Assembly: GCF_040026395.1 (NCBI RefSeq)
Contig: NZ_CP157278.1
Coordinates: 3,224,001-3,288,000 of the forward strand
Direction of reading: 5' to 3'
Source: Pedobacter lusitanus
GTDB taxonomy: Bacteria > Bacteroidota > Bacteroidia > Sphingobacteriales > Sphingobacteriaceae
Length of the DNA: 64,000 nucleotides
Numbering within the stretch: the first letter of the stretch is position 1; every line of letters begins with the position of its first letter. This document shows, one piece after another, positions 1 through 9,229 of this stretch. The translations under genes were made by a program, and so were the position numbers. The notes below the pieces were generated by a model. The model was not told the DNA's origin, did not search any database, and was given only the letters and a program-made list of their open reading frames with translations.

Positions 1-1182
1 TTTATTATTTCCTTCACTTAAAAACTTGATCAGTGCTTTATTTTTTGGTAAACCACGGTGTGCTCTTAATAAAGCCAGACCACCTTCACCTTCTTCGGTT
101 CCGGTTTTACCATCAGCGATTAATTTCTTAGCTTCATTTAAAGCTTTGGTTACATATTCTCTCTGTGCATTAACCAAACGCTCAATTCTTGGTTTCAGTT
201 CATGAAATTCATGCTGATCACCAAAAGGAACCGGACCAGAGATAATTAATGGAGTACGTGCATCATCAATTAAAACTGAATCGACCTCATCAACCATAGC
301 GAAATGCAGTTTGCGCTGAACAAGCTGACCTGGTTCCTGCGCCATATTGTCACGCAGGTAATCAAAACCAAACTCATTATTGGTACCATAAGTAATATCT
401 GCCAGATAAGCGTTTCTGCGTTCCTGAGAATTAGGTTCGTGTTTATCGATACAATCTACTCTGATACCATGGAATTCAAATAAAGGACCATTCCACTCCG
501 AGTCACGTCGTGCCAGGTAATCATTCACTGTTACAATGTGTACACCCTGACCAGCTAATGCATTCAGATAAGCAGGTAATGTACTTACCAGTGTTTTACC
601 CTCACCCGTTGCCATCTCGGCGATTTTACCATTATGTAGTACAATACCACCAATCAGCTGAACATCATAGTGTACCATGTTCCATACTACTGTACTCCCC
701 GCAGCATCCCAGGTATTAGCCCAGAAAGCTTTATCACCTTCAATTTTCACATTGGCTCTGCGCGCAGCATAATCTCTGTCATATGCCGAAGCGGTTACTT
801 CAAGTGTAGGGTTTTCAGAAAAACGTCTTGAGGTTTCTTTGACAACAGCGAAGGCTTCCGGAAGAATTCCCAGCAGGGCAACTTCTAATTCTTTATCTCT
901 GTCTTTTACCAACGCATCAATCCGCTCATAAATGGCAGTTTTTTCAGGCAATGATAATTCCTGACTTTCAGCATCAGTTTTAAGTGTACTAATTTGAGTA
1001 TCAATCTCAGCTAAAGATTTGGCAATAATGTCCTTAAAATAGACAGTTTTATTCCGCAATTCATCATTGCTTAAGGCCGAAAGTTTAGCGTATTCTTCAT
1101 TTATCTTAATGACAAGTGGTTGGATTGCCTTAATATCTCTTTCTGATTTGCTTCCAAAAACTTTGGTTAAAAATCCTAGCAT
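1..1182 (-). CDS. secA: Preprotein translocase ATPase SecA (N-terminal ~394 residues; gene runs off the window)
   Basis: SecA is the motor ATPase that drives Sec-dependent export through SecYEG. Reading the minus strand from the ATG at 1180-1182 gives a start [17 protein letters not shown], typical of SecA. The Walker A motif MATGEGKT lies near residues 187-195 and is followed by the DEAD-type box [14 protein letters not shown] near residues 295-308. The frame stays open to base 1, so the C-terminal two thirds lie outside the window. The gene is divergent from purD across a 252-bp intergenic region. The family assignment is secure; nothing in the visible part looks damaged. Confidence 0.97.
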   Translation of the reverse strand, partial: MLGFLTKVFGSKSERDIKAIQPLVIKINEEYAKLSALSNDELRNKTVYFKDIIAKSLAEIDTQISTLKTDAESQELSLPEKTAIYERIDALVKDRDKELEVALLGILPEAFAVVKETSRRFSENPTLEVTASAYDRDYAARRANVKIEGDKAFWANTWDAAGSTVVWNMVHYDVQLIGGIVLHNGKIAEMATGEGKTLVSTLPAYLNALAGQGVHIVTVNDYLARRDSEWNGPLFEFHGIRVDCIDKHEPNSQERRNAYLADITYGTNNEFGFDYLRDNMAQEPGQLVQRKLHFAMVDEVDSVLIDDARTPLIISGPVPFGDQHEFHELKPRIERLVNAQREYVTKALNEAKKLIADGKTGTEEGEGGLALLRAHRGLPKNKALIKFLSEGNNK

Positions 1183-1421
1183 CGTTTCTATTTATGTTTT
1201 ATTTGTTTTAAAATCATCATTTTACAACAACCAAGCCATATCATCGGACAGGCCACTTTGTCAGTTATCGAGGCATAAAACTACAAAATATCTTGTAATT
1301 GCATTAGCTATATGATCTTTATTTAAGCAGATAAGTACAAATTGTCATCTCCGGGTAATGATTAGGAAACTATAAATTGATGATCTTAGAAATTTTAAAC
1401 AGTTTTTTTAAGCAAAGCGGT

Positions 1422-1429
1422 TATCTTTG
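1422..1429 (+). promoter_or_regulatory. Bacteroidota -7 promoter element of purD
   Basis: TATCTTTG matches the Bacteroidota -7 consensus TAnnTTTG. It ends only 5 bases before the purD ATG at 1435. Transcription would therefore start at or within a base or two of the start codon, giving a leaderless or nearly leaderless mRNA. No convincing ribosome-binding sequence is present. The rest of the 1183-1434 region is AT-rich; I could not place a secA promoter with confidence. Confidence 0.6.
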
Positions 1430-1434
1430 CCCAT

Positions 1435-2709
1435 ATGAATATCTTATTATTAGGTTCTGGTGGGAGAGAAAGCGCTTTCGCCTGGAAAATGAGTCAGTCT
1501 GAGCAATGCTCACAGCTATTTATCGCACCGGGTAATGGTGGGACAGCAGCATATGGTAAAAATGTAAATCTTAATCCAAATAATTTTGAAGCTATCAGAA
1601 CATTTGTTTTAGCAGAAAAAATTGAACTTGTTGTTGTCGGACCTGAAGAACCTCTGGTAAATGGTATTCATGATTTTTTCCTGGCAGATGAAAAGCTTGC
1701 CGGAATTCCAGTTATCGGCCCCAAAAAAGAAGGTGCTATACTGGAAGGCAGCAAGGATTTCTCCAAAGAATTTATGGCACGCCATGGTATTCCGCATCCG
1801 GGTTCTAAATCTTTCACTAAAGATACACTGGCAGAAGGACTGGCTTATCTTGAAAAGCACAGCTTACCCGTTGTACTGAAAGCAGATGGCTTAGCTGCTG
1901 GTAAAGGCGTTTTAATTTGTGAAACCACAGCAGATGCACAGGCAGAACTAACTTTAATGCTAAGTGAAGGCAAATTCGGTAATGCAGGAGCAATAGTTGT
2001 TATCGAAGAGTTTTTGACTGGTATTGAATTATCTGTATTTGTATTAACCGATGGTGATAACTATGTGATTTTACCGGAAGCAAAAGATTACAAGCGTATT
2101 GGCCAGGGTGACACCGGACTGAATACAGGAGGTATGGGATCTGTTTCTCCAGTTCCGTTTGCTGATGAGAAATTCTTAAAAGAGGTAGAAAACAGCATTA
2201 TCATCCCTACAATAAACGGATTAAAGAAAGATAAAATAGATTATACAGGCTTCATTTTCTTCGGATTATTCAAAGTTGGCGATAAACCAATGATCATAGA
2301 ATATAACTGCAGAATGGGTGATCCTGAAACTGAAAGTGTATTCCCGAGAATTGAGAATGACCTGGTAGAACTGTTCATTGCTACTTCGAAGAAAAAACTG
2401 AAAGATGTTCAATTGAAGATCAGTCCTAAAAGTGCTGCAACAGTAATGATTGTAGCTGGTGGTTACCCAGGAGACTATGAAAAGGGTAAAGTAATGACCG
2501 GAATTGATAACATCCGTAAATCACTGGCTTTCCATGCAGGAACTATTGCTGAAGGAGGCGTGATTAAAAGTAATGGCGGACGCGTATTAGCAATAACCAG
2601 TTTACAGGATAACATGTTTGAAGCCTTACAGTCAGCAACAGCTGATGCAGCAAGGATATATTTTGACGGAAAATATTTCAGAGAAGATATCGGATTTGAT
2701 CTGATGTAA
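1435..2709 (+). CDS. purD: Phosphoribosylamine--glycine ligase (GARS), PurD
   Basis: PurD joins glycine to 5-phosphoribosylamine using ATP, the second step of de novo purine synthesis, in the cytoplasm. The 424 residues match the usual single-domain bacterial length. The N-terminus MNILLLGSGGRESAFAWKM is the GARS Rossmann-like start. The ATP-grasp core follows, with LKADGLAAGKGV near residue 145, and NTGGMGSVSPVP and YNCRMGDPETES as substrate and metal motifs. The gene stands alone with its own promoter element and a strong terminator. The start is fixed by the conserved N-terminus. No anomalies seen. Confidence 0.98.
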   Translation: MNILLLGSGGRESAFAWKMSQSEQCSQLFIAPGNGGTAAYGKNVNLNPNNFEAIRTFVLAEKIELVVVGPEEPLVNGIHDFFLADEKLAGIPVIGPKKEGAILEGSKDFSKEFMARHGIPHPGSKSFTKDTLAEGLAYLEKHSLPVVLKADGLAAGKGVLICETTADAQAELTLMLSEGKFGNAGAIVVIEEFLTGIELSVFVLTDGDNYVILPEAKDYKRIGQGDTGLNTGGMGSVSPVPFADEKFLKEVENSIIIPTINGLKKDKIDYTGFIFFGLFKVGDKPMIIEYNCRMGDPETESVFPRIENDLVELFIATSKKKLKDVQLKISPKSAATVMIVAGGYPGDYEKGKVMTGIDNIRKSLAFHAGTIAEGGVIKSNGGRVLAITSLQDNMFEALQSATADAARIYFDGKYFREDIGFDLM

Positions 2710-2732
2710 GACTACATATAGTAAAACATACA

Positions 2733-2766
2733 AAAGCCCGGGATGATAGTTTCGGGCTTTTTTTTT
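2733..2766 (+). terminator. Rho-independent terminator of purD
   Basis: An AAAGCCCG / CGGGCTTT stem with a 12-nt loop is followed by an uninterrupted T run, 24 bp after the purD stop codon. Confidence 0.9.
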
Positions 2767-2796
2767 AGACACTTGTCCTTTCCTGAAATTTAGGAC

Positions 2797-3714
2797 ATGA
2801 ATTTAACCACAAAAATTATGATAAAAAAAGCGCTTATAATTGTCTGCTTAACCTTGCTTACTGCATCAGGCTATTCCCAAACTAATACGGGTACGGTAAC
2901 CTCTTTTGTTACTATTGCCGAAGGCACAACTAATTACGGTTTTCTGGGTCGCGGAACCACGATTACCGGAGCATGGAATCCGCTACCAAATTTACTAACC
3001 TTAACTTATGAGGCAAAAGATTTTGCTATAGGGGGATGGGCAAAATCCAATAACAACTGGATGGGAGCTTCATTATTTATTAATTCTGACAATGGTAATG
3101 TAGGTCTGGGAACGACAAGTCCGGAAGCCAAACTTCATGTTAACGGCGCTACAATTACGAATCTGGTTAGCTTTACAGAAGGCACTAATCCTCTTGGTTA
3201 CCTGGGGCGGGGAACAGCTATTACAGGCGCATGGGGACAGACCCCTGATATTTTAGCACTGACTTATCAGGGAAGAGACTTTGTAATCGGAGGATGGGGT
3301 AAAACCAGCAATAACTGGATGGGAGCATCACTATTTATCAATTCTGATAACAGCAACGTTGGCATAGGTACTGTAAAACCCGATGCTAAATTAACTGTAG
3401 CAGGTAATATTCATTCACAGGAAGTAAAAGTTTCTGTTGACGCCGGAGCAGATTTTGTATTCCAGAAAGATTACCAGTTAAAACCATTGGAAGAAGTCGC
3501 AGCTTATATCAGGGATAAAAATCATTTACCTGAAATAGCTTCAGCTGACGAGATGAAAAAGAATGGTTTAGAACTGGGTCAAATGAATATAAAACTCCTG
3601 CAAAAAATAGAAGAGCTGACTTTGTATATGATTGATATTAAAGAACAGTTAGAAAGTGTAAAACGGGAGAATAAAATGATGAAAGAGGAAATGACCGGGC
3701 TAAAAAATAAATAA
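2797..3714 (+). CDS. Secreted surface protein with HLPxxPSA C-terminal domain (paralogue 1)
   Basis: This is an exported protein of unknown function. A Sec signal peptide ends near SGYSQ. The ATG at 2818 (MIKKALIIVC) gives the more typical signal peptide and may be the true start. The body is two tandem repeats of about 78 residues, each with GYLGRGT, ITGAW, GGW and NWMGASLFINSDN, followed by NVGxGT-type turns. The last ~100 residues hold the block found in six other proteins here: xxDxVFxxxY, then a KNHLPEIASA variant, GLELGQMN and LLQKIEELTLY, ending in a coiled coil. The gene lies just outside the secretion operon and converges on it. A tail-fibre or adhesin role is possible but unproven. 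Confidence 0.75.
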   Translation: MNLTTKIMIKKALIIVCLTLLTASGYSQTNTGTVTSFVTIAEGTTNYGFLGRGTTITGAWNPLPNLLTLTYEAKDFAIGGWAKSNNNWMGASLFINSDNGNVGLGTTSPEAKLHVNGATITNLVSFTEGTNPLGYLGRGTAITGAWGQTPDILALTYQGRDFVIGGWGKTSNNWMGASLFINSDNSNVGIGTVKPDAKLTVAGNIHSQEVKVSVDAGADFVFQKDYQLKPLEEVAAYIRDKNHLPEIASADEMKKNGLELGQMNIKLLQKIEELTLYMIDIKEQLESVKRENKMMKEEMTGLKNK

Positions 3715-3747
3715 TTTCAGCAATCATATAATAAGAACAACATGAAT

Positions 3748-3789
3748 AAAATTGAGGTTAGGCAGTCAGGTCCAGCCTCAATTTTCTAA
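3748..3789. terminator. Bidirectional hairpin terminator between convergent genes
   Basis: AAAATTGAGG and CCTCAATTTT form a 10-bp stem around an 18-nt loop, with A/T runs on both sides. It lies between the plus-strand gene ending at 3714 and gspF ending at 3827, so it can serve both strands. Confidence 0.65.
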
Positions 3790-3826
3790 TTACCTCACCA
3801 GTTCAGAAAAACTCACCTATTTCCAC

Positions 3827-4966
3827 CTAAAAACTATTACTCATCTGGAACATAGGTAAATACATTGCTATCAGAATCACACCTACCGCCAGTCCTAAAA
3901 AGATAATAATCAAAGGCTCCAGCAAGCCGCTAATCGCATTTGTCTTATATTCCACTTCTTCAGTATATTGAGTGGATAGCTGTTCAAAGAAATATTCCAG
4001 CTTATTAACTTCTTCTGCTATCTTGATCATCTGTATAAACTTAACCGGATAAAAATCATGTTTAGCCAGTGTTTCAGACAGACTGCTGCCATGCAGGATA
4101 TCTTTTTCCGCCTGAGTTAACGATTCTACTATCGGATAAAAAACAATCATTTGTTTAACCATCCCCAGTGCATGCAGTAAAGGCGTATTCGTTCCTGTTA
4201 ACAATCGCATCGTATTCGCAAAACGTGCCAGGTATACCTTTTTTACAATATCACCCGCCAGTGGTATTCTCAGAATAACTTTTGCTGAAACCCGCTGAAA
4301 CCACGGTTGTTTCCTGCTGATCAGATAAGACACAATTAAAGCTACAATGCCAAAAAGCATCACATAAATATACTTGTCAAACCAGTCCGAAAAACTTACA
4401 ATTAATGCCGTAAGATAAGGGAGCTTACCCCCAAAACGCTTAAATACATCAGCAAACATTGGCACTACAAACTTAATCATGAAAAAGATCGCAGCAAATG
4501 AAGTGCTCAATACCAATGCAGGATAAGTAATCGCTCCTATAATTTTTCGCCGCTGCTGAATCTTACTCTTAAAGTATTTCGCCAGTTCATTTAAAACCTC
4601 TCCCAATCTCCCTGTTTCTTCACCAATACGCACACTGTAATATTCATAACTACTAAATTTGTCCTGATCCTTTAAGGTCTCAGACAAGGACTTTCCAGCG
4701 ACTACAGCTTCCCGGATGCTCTTAAATAACTCAACATCCTTTGGCTTGGTATAAGAACTGCTCGTCAGATCAAGCGCGGTCTTAATATCAATACCAGACC
4801 GGGTTAGCGTACCCAGCTCATTATAAAAAGCTTCCTTTTTTTTATCCGGTAACTGGCCATCACCAAAAGCAATATCCCTGTTCAAAAAGTCAAGTATACC
4901 TGTCTTTGAACCTTCATTAGTCTTCTTAGGTTTCTGCTTAAAATTTGATATATCGATAGACCCCAT
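3827..4966 (-). CDS. gspF: Type II secretion / type IV pilus inner-membrane platform protein, GspF/PilC family
   Basis: GspF is the polytopic inner-membrane platform that couples the assembly ATPase to pseudopilus growth. The 379 residues are close to the ~400 of the family. Two T2SSF repeats are visible: ELGTLTRSGIDIKTAL near residue 50 and its counterpart FANTMRLLTGTNTPLLHAL near residue 255. Membrane segments lie near 145-175, 200-220 and 350-375, the last ending in AVGVILIAMYLPMF, a standard GspF C-terminus. It is the last gene of the minus-strand cluster, separated by 2 bp from the pilin gene upstream. Confidence 0.93.
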   Translation of the reverse strand: MGSIDISNFKQKPKKTNEGSKTGILDFLNRDIAFGDGQLPDKKKEAFYNELGTLTRSGIDIKTALDLTSSSYTKPKDVELFKSIREAVVAGKSLSETLKDQDKFSSYEYYSVRIGEETGRLGEVLNELAKYFKSKIQQRRKIIGAITYPALVLSTSFAAIFFMIKFVVPMFADVFKRFGGKLPYLTALIVSFSDWFDKYIYVMLFGIVALIVSYLISRKQPWFQRVSAKVILRIPLAGDIVKKVYLARFANTMRLLTGTNTPLLHALGMVKQMIVFYPIVESLTQAEKDILHGSSLSETLAKHDFYPVKFIQMIKIAEEVNKLEYFFEQLSTQYTEEVEYKTNAISGLLEPLIIIFLGLAVGVILIAMYLPMFQMSNSF

Positions 4967-4968
4967 AA

Positions 4969-5442
4969 TTACTTAAATAAATCGGCAGAACTATAATACT
5001 TATTGATCTGTAACGGTACTTTTGTATCCTTATCCATCTGGAGTTCAAGGTTGACCTGGTCTACAGTATCTGCCACATTAACCTCACGTCCCTCAAAAGA
5101 AAATTTCATTTGCTGTACCGGCATAGCAAATGTGTCCGTGTGCAGACTCTTGATTTCCCTTAATACCTGTTTATCATTGAAAATATAATCAATTACTAAA
5201 CTATCCTGCTCTATACTAAGTCCATCCTCCGTCCGGATAATATGCACCGCTTTAAAAAAGTCTCTTTCCAGCACATGTTTTAAATCCAGTACAATCGCAG
5301 AAGTCTTATTTTTCTCCCCGAACCGTAAATAATATCCCTGTATCAATCCATATGCAGTATAACAGATTGTAATCACCAGAGCGGAAATCAGCATCGCAAC
5401 AGTAACCTCCATGAGCGTAAAGGCCGATACTTTATTCCTCAT
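4969..5442 (-). CDS. Minor pseudopilin with prepilin N-terminal methylation motif (GspJ-like position)
   Basis: A small pilin-like protein of 157 residues. The N-terminus MRNKVSAFTLMEVTVAML is a class III prepilin signal: short basic leader, cleavage before Phe, Glu at mature +5, then a ~20-residue hydrophobic helix. The residue before the cleavage site is Ala, not the usual Gly. The C-terminal part is a small mixed domain with no further motif I recognise. It overlaps the next pilin gene by 11 bp, which indicates translational coupling. GspJ is suggested by size and gene position only. Confidence 0.82.
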   Translation of the reverse strand: MRNKVSAFTLMEVTVAMLISALVITICYTAYGLIQGYYLRFGEKNKTSAIVLDLKHVLERDFFKAVHIIRTEDGLSIEQDSLVIDYIFNDKQVLREIKSLHTDTFAMPVQQMKFSFEGREVNVADTVDQVNLELQMDKDTKVPLQINKYYSSADLFK

Positions 5443-5782
5443 GGCTTTTTCCCTTATATAAAATATCTATATGTCCCAGATGATGTTCATGTTCACTGGC
5501 AGTAATTTCCACATGTTTCAATCCATTTACATTATTATCATCAATTGTAAACTTATAAAGTACGCTATCTAAAATTATCTCTGGCTTTTCCGGATATCCC
5601 CGGAGCTGTATCTCTTTAGAAAAAATATCAAGCTGCTGCTGTACCTGTATCTTCTTTGACGCAGGGCTGCTATACATCACATTATTAAAAATTCTGATTC
5701 CGAGTGTAAAAACAATCATGATAATAACCATGGCAATCAACACCTCAATCAAGGTAGAAGCCTGTACTTTCATTTTAACCAT
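5432..5782 (-). CDS. Minor pseudopilin with prepilin motif (GspI-like position)
   Basis: 116 residues. The N-terminus MVKMKVQASTLIEVLIAMV fits a class III prepilin signal, again with Ala at -1 and the +5 Glu present, followed by a hydrophobic helix (IIMIVFTLGI). The remainder is a short soluble domain. It overlaps its neighbours at both ends (13 bp with 5770-7008 and 11 bp with 4969-5442). The small size is typical of GspI/PilV-type minor pilins that initiate a pseudopilus. Its exact subunit identity is not provable from sequence. Confidence 0.8.
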   Translation of the reverse strand: MVKMKVQASTLIEVLIAMVIIMIVFTLGIRIFNNVMYSSPASKKIQVQQQLDIFSKEIQLRGYPEKPEIILDSVLYKFTIDDNNVNGLKHVEITASEHEHHLGHIDILYKGKSHEE

Positions 5783-7008
5783 TCCAGTATCCCTTTCTCC
5801 TTAGACTGCCCTTCAAACAACCCCGAACTCAGATAATATTTACTTCTGGCTTTGCGGTTAAAAACAACATCAATTAAAAAATTCTCATATAAGGTTACCG
5901 GCGTCTGCATGATAAAACGGTTACACGAGACCTTTCCTGCAATGAATGCTCCTTTTTGCATCTTTACAAGCCCTGTGCTGTATAATTCGCCAATTAACCG
6001 ACTTTCCTTCCCAAGACTGATCATGGTCTGCATGGCGCTTCGTTTATCCTCGTAGCTAAACACAATTCCGTTAAATTGTAAACCATTACCAAATATTATT
6101 GAAGGCTGTTCAGCAGCACCAATCGTACGTATCACACCCACTGTTGAAGGATAATCAAAATGCACGTTATCACCAACAACTACAGAATCTCTTGCAAAAA
6201 TCTGGCATTTTCCTTTAAAACCAGATTCTATCTTAACGGCATGTGCATATATCTGGATATGATTAAGCTTAGCTGCCGCAGAAATAACAACCGAAGAATC
6301 CGATATTAAAATGATATTGCCCGATAAATCCCCTTCTATTACTGTTCCCGGAAGCAATCTGAAAGTCTTTGTTGAATCTTTAAAGGAGACACTCAACTTT
6401 ACAGGATTAAAGGAGTTCAATAATTTTGTATCAGTCTTAAGCTTTGCCTCCAGCTCCTTAATCATCCCGTTATTCAGTCCTTTTAATGTCCGGGTACTGG
6501 AGGTAATTTTCCCGTCAATCATGTTTTTATTTCCTGTATAAGGTTTACCTTCAGCATAAGATTGTTTAATACCAGCCTTAGGCAAGGCACCATTTCCGGT
6601 TAGCTGTGTTTTTCCGCTGACCGAAACAGGACGATCTTCATCACTCAGGTACAATACATCCAAATCTTTATCCGTGTTTATTCCGGTAAAGAAAACTCTG
6701 CCAATTGTGTCTCCAAGTATATGAGTTCTCACTACTCCAAGATCATAGATACCCCAGTTTTTTCTTTCGATCAGGACACTATCAGACTGTTTACCGAATA
6801 AATCTATTTCCTTTTTCGAGGCGGATGAGCCATCATCAGCGAGTACATAAGCTATACCAGAATTCAAATTAGTCAAAAGCCGGGTATACCGCATTTCCTT
6901 CATATAAGAAGTCCGGAAATGCGCAGCAAGCATAATCAGTGAAGCCGTAATTATTGCGATAAAAAAAGCTACAACTATAGCAAAATATAAGGCTCCGGCT
7001 TTTAACAT
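5770..7008 (-). CDS. Membrane-anchored GspK/PilX-like protein with beta-helical body
   Basis: 412 residues. One N-terminal membrane segment (FAIVVAFFIAIITASLIML) comes directly after a very short leader. The body has a strand-rich stretch near residues 210-330 (EGDLSGNIILISDSSVVISAAAK and following), which resembles polymer-forming or right-handed beta-helix folds. The place in the operon, immediately before the two minor pseudopilins, and the single N-terminal helix suggest a GspK- or PilX-like component. The N-terminus has no clear prepilin cleavage motif, so this is a positional guess. The protein may be a lineage-specific part of this machine. Confidence 0.6.
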   Translation of the reverse strand: MLKAGALYFAIVVAFFIAIITASLIMLAAHFRTSYMKEMRYTRLLTNLNSGIAYVLADDGSSASKKEIDLFGKQSDSVLIERKNWGIYDLGVVRTHILGDTIGRVFFTGINTDKDLDVLYLSDEDRPVSVSGKTQLTGNGALPKAGIKQSYAEGKPYTGNKNMIDGKITSSTRTLKGLNNGMIKELEAKLKTDTKLLNSFNPVKLSVSFKDSTKTFRLLPGTVIEGDLSGNIILISDSSVVISAAAKLNHIQIYAHAVKIESGFKGKCQIFARDSVVVGDNVHFDYPSTVGVIRTIGAAEQPSIIFGNGLQFNGIVFSYEDKRSAMQTMISLGKESRLIGELYSTGLVKMQKGAFIAGKVSCNRFIMQTPVTLYENFLIDVVFNRKARSKYYLSSGLFEGQSKEKGILEWLK

Positions 7009-7025
7009 CTTTTGTATTTACTGGA

Positions 7026-7925
7026 TTACTTTAGCTTGTTCTCTTTTTTAAGCTGATTGACTTCTTTCTTTAACTCAATAACATACAAAGTCAGTTCTTC
7101 AATTTTCTTTAAAAGTCTGGCATTCATATCACCTAGCTCAATACCTTCTTTAGCAACAGTATTTGCTGAGGGTATCTCAGGTAAATGCTTATTTGTTTTA
7201 ATAAAACTCTCTAGTTCAGTCAGAGATAATTTTTCATAAGATGGTTCGAAAACATAATCAGGCCATGCGTCCATTTCTACCTTAATTTCCTGTGCACGAA
7301 CATTGCCTTTTACCTGAAGCTGATAACCAGTCGAAGTTACATTAGTACCTATGTTGACATTTGCATAAAGATTCAAATCCTTTGCATTATGTGTTTCGGT
7401 CATATTTGAATTGAAATCCTGAATATCTGTAAGAATATCCTGATTAACCGGCTGACCATTGGCCATATAATTAACTACTTTTAAATTCTCTGCACTTGAA
7501 TTGGTCCACCCGGCAAATTGATACCCATGATTATGATAGGCATCCAGATAAGGAACTTCCAGTGCCATATATTTTTTACCGTTATACATACAGGTTTTAA
7601 GTTTCCAGGGTGAATCTTCAGCATAAGATTGAATAGTTCCTGAATTACTCCCATAGGCAGAAGTTGTATTTATGGTGGCTATATTAATCCTGCTAAATGC
7701 TCCGGTATTACCTCTGAAAGCAGTAATAGTTCCTACTGCATTATTAAATGACAAGGGCGTTACATTATTATAGGCTTCATGTAATAGGATCAATGACCTG
7801 GTATAATCCCCGGTACCATTATCTCCTAAATTTATTACCCTATAACCTGCTGGTCCTGTAATGGTCTGTGCATTTAAACCTGATACCAGGAACAGGGATA
7901 ATACTAAAGAATAAATATATTTCAC
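7026..7925 (-). CDS. Secreted surface protein with HLPxxPSA C-terminal domain (paralogue 2)
   Basis: 299 residues with a signal peptide (MKYIYSLVLSLFLVSGLNAQ). The variable N-terminal ~200 residues have no motif I recognise. The C-terminal ~95 residues contain the shared block: WPDYVFEPSYEKLSLTELES, then HLPEIPSA, GIELGDMNARLLKKIEELTL and a Lys/Glu-rich coiled coil. It lies inside the secretion operon between the K-like gene and paralogue 3, with 1 bp to the latter. The domain probably trimerises or acts as a sorting tail; that is inference from the coiled coil and its presence in seven proteins here. Confidence 0.75.
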   Translation of the reverse strand: MKYIYSLVLSLFLVSGLNAQTITGPAGYRVINLGDNGTGDYTRSLILLHEAYNNVTPLSFNNAVGTITAFRGNTGAFSRINIATINTTSAYGSNSGTIQSYAEDSPWKLKTCMYNGKKYMALEVPYLDAYHNHGYQFAGWTNSSAENLKVVNYMANGQPVNQDILTDIQDFNSNMTETHNAKDLNLYANVNIGTNVTSTGYQLQVKGNVRAQEIKVEMDAWPDYVFEPSYEKLSLTELESFIKTNKHLPEIPSANTVAKEGIELGDMNARLLKKIEELTLYVIELKKEVNQLKKENKLK

Positions 7926-7926
7926 C

Positions 7927-9225
7927 TTAATTTTTGTTTTCTAATTTCTTAACTCTTTCACTCAGCACTTCATTATCCTTTTTAAGCTCTATCAGATACA
8001 AGGTTAACTCTTCAACTTTTTTCAAGAGCTTTGCATTCATATCGCCCAAATCAATACCTTCTTTTGCAATCGTTCCGGCAGAAGGTATTTCAGGTAAATG
8101 TTTGTTGATTTTAATAAAGCTTTCCAGTTCTGTCAGTGGTAATTTCTCATAATAGGGTTCAAACACATAATCCGGCCAGGGATTAGTAGAATCAACCCTG
8201 ATTTCAGTTGCCCATAGATTTCCATTCACAGAAAGCTTGGCAGTTGGCGTTGTAGTTCCGATACCTACATTTCCAGATGCATCAATACGCACCTGTTCAA
8301 TATTATTGCCTGTATTAAGAGCGATAAAACCACCTATCTTATCTCCACCTCTAAAAAAATTGATAGAACTATTTACCTTACCATAAAAACTATGTTCCAA
8401 AGCAAAGCTTTTTCCACCAACTGTAGAAGTGCTAGTTCCTCTTACCCCTAGAAAAGTTCCTTCTCCTTCAAGATTTCCCTCAGGAAGATGGCCGAAAACG
8501 GCTCCTAGTTTACCATTGCTGATATCGGTACCAATATCCAGTAAAGCTATTGGCTTAACCGTTGCAATACCTACATTACCATAGGCATCAATACGTACTC
8601 TTTCCGCATTATTCATTGTATTAAATGCAATAAAACCACCATCTTTACCATCTCCCCTAAAGAAATTAATAGAACTGTTTACCTTACCATAAAAACTGTG
8701 TTCCAGGGCAAAACTTTTATTACTGGCATTCGTAGTAAAGCCTCTTAACCCAACAAAAGTACCATCACCTTCGCTATCCCCTTCAGGAAGACGTCCTAAA
8801 ACAGCTCCAAGTTTACCATTACTGACATCACCACCTACATCCAACAAAACACGTGGGTTGGTTGTTCCTATACCAACAGCATTATTGGTTATACTCATTA
8901 CCATTGTAGCTCCGTTAGCAGGGTCCAAAGGTAAACCAGGATATGCCTGATTATAAAACCTGATTCCTCCGTACACTGAATGAGCAGAGAAAGTCAGTCC
9001 CGTATGATGATTAATTACATATGGAGATTGATCTGGAGAATTTGGACGGATATCAAAAGCTTTATTTTTATTCAGCCCCCATCCGTAATAGCCATCTGCT
9101 CCGTAACCTTTAATAAGTTCCCCGACCTTAACCGTAACCTGGCTAAAATCGCCTGTCTCTTGTCCAAACCCCTGCAAACAAAAACACAAACCTCCAATAC
9201 TGAGTGCAATAATTTTCTTTATCAT
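7927..9225 (-). CDS. Secreted surface protein with HLPxxPSA C-terminal domain and internal duplication (paralogue 3)
   Basis: 432 residues, the largest of the family here. After a signal peptide ending near CLQGFGQ, two repeats of about 100 residues follow. Each has a GKLGAVxGxLPEG turn, a SFALEHSFYGKVNSSINFFR stretch, GGFIAxNT and RVRIDAxGNVGI. The repeats are close to identical in places, which points to recent internal duplication. The end carries the shared block (WPDYVFEPYYEKLPLTELES, HLPEIPSA, GIDLGDMNAKLL) and a heptad-like tail. It abuts paralogue 2 and lies 4 bp from the MORN-like gene. Confidence 0.75.
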   Translation of the reverse strand: MIKKIIALSIGGLCFCLQGFGQETGDFSQVTVKVGELIKGYGADGYYGWGLNKNKAFDIRPNSPDQSPYVINHHTGLTFSAHSVYGGIRFYNQAYPGLPLDPANGATMVMSITNNAVGIGTTNPRVLLDVGGDVSNGKLGAVLGRLPEGDSEGDGTFVGLRGFTTNASNKSFALEHSFYGKVNSSINFFRGDGKDGGFIAFNTMNNAERVRIDAYGNVGIATVKPIALLDIGTDISNGKLGAVFGHLPEGNLEGEGTFLGVRGTSTSTVGGKSFALEHSFYGKVNSSINFFRGGDKIGGFIALNTGNNIEQVRIDASGNVGIGTTTPTAKLSVNGNLWATEIRVDSTNPWPDYVFEPYYEKLPLTELESFIKINKHLPEIPSAGTIAKEGIDLGDMNAKLLKKVEELTLYLIELKKDNEVLSERVKKLENKN

Positions 9226-9229
9226 AATT

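Noticed and set aside
1183..1434. secA promoter
   Set aside because: A minus-strand candidate near 1287 (caaaatat) does not satisfy TAnnTTTG; I could not support a position.
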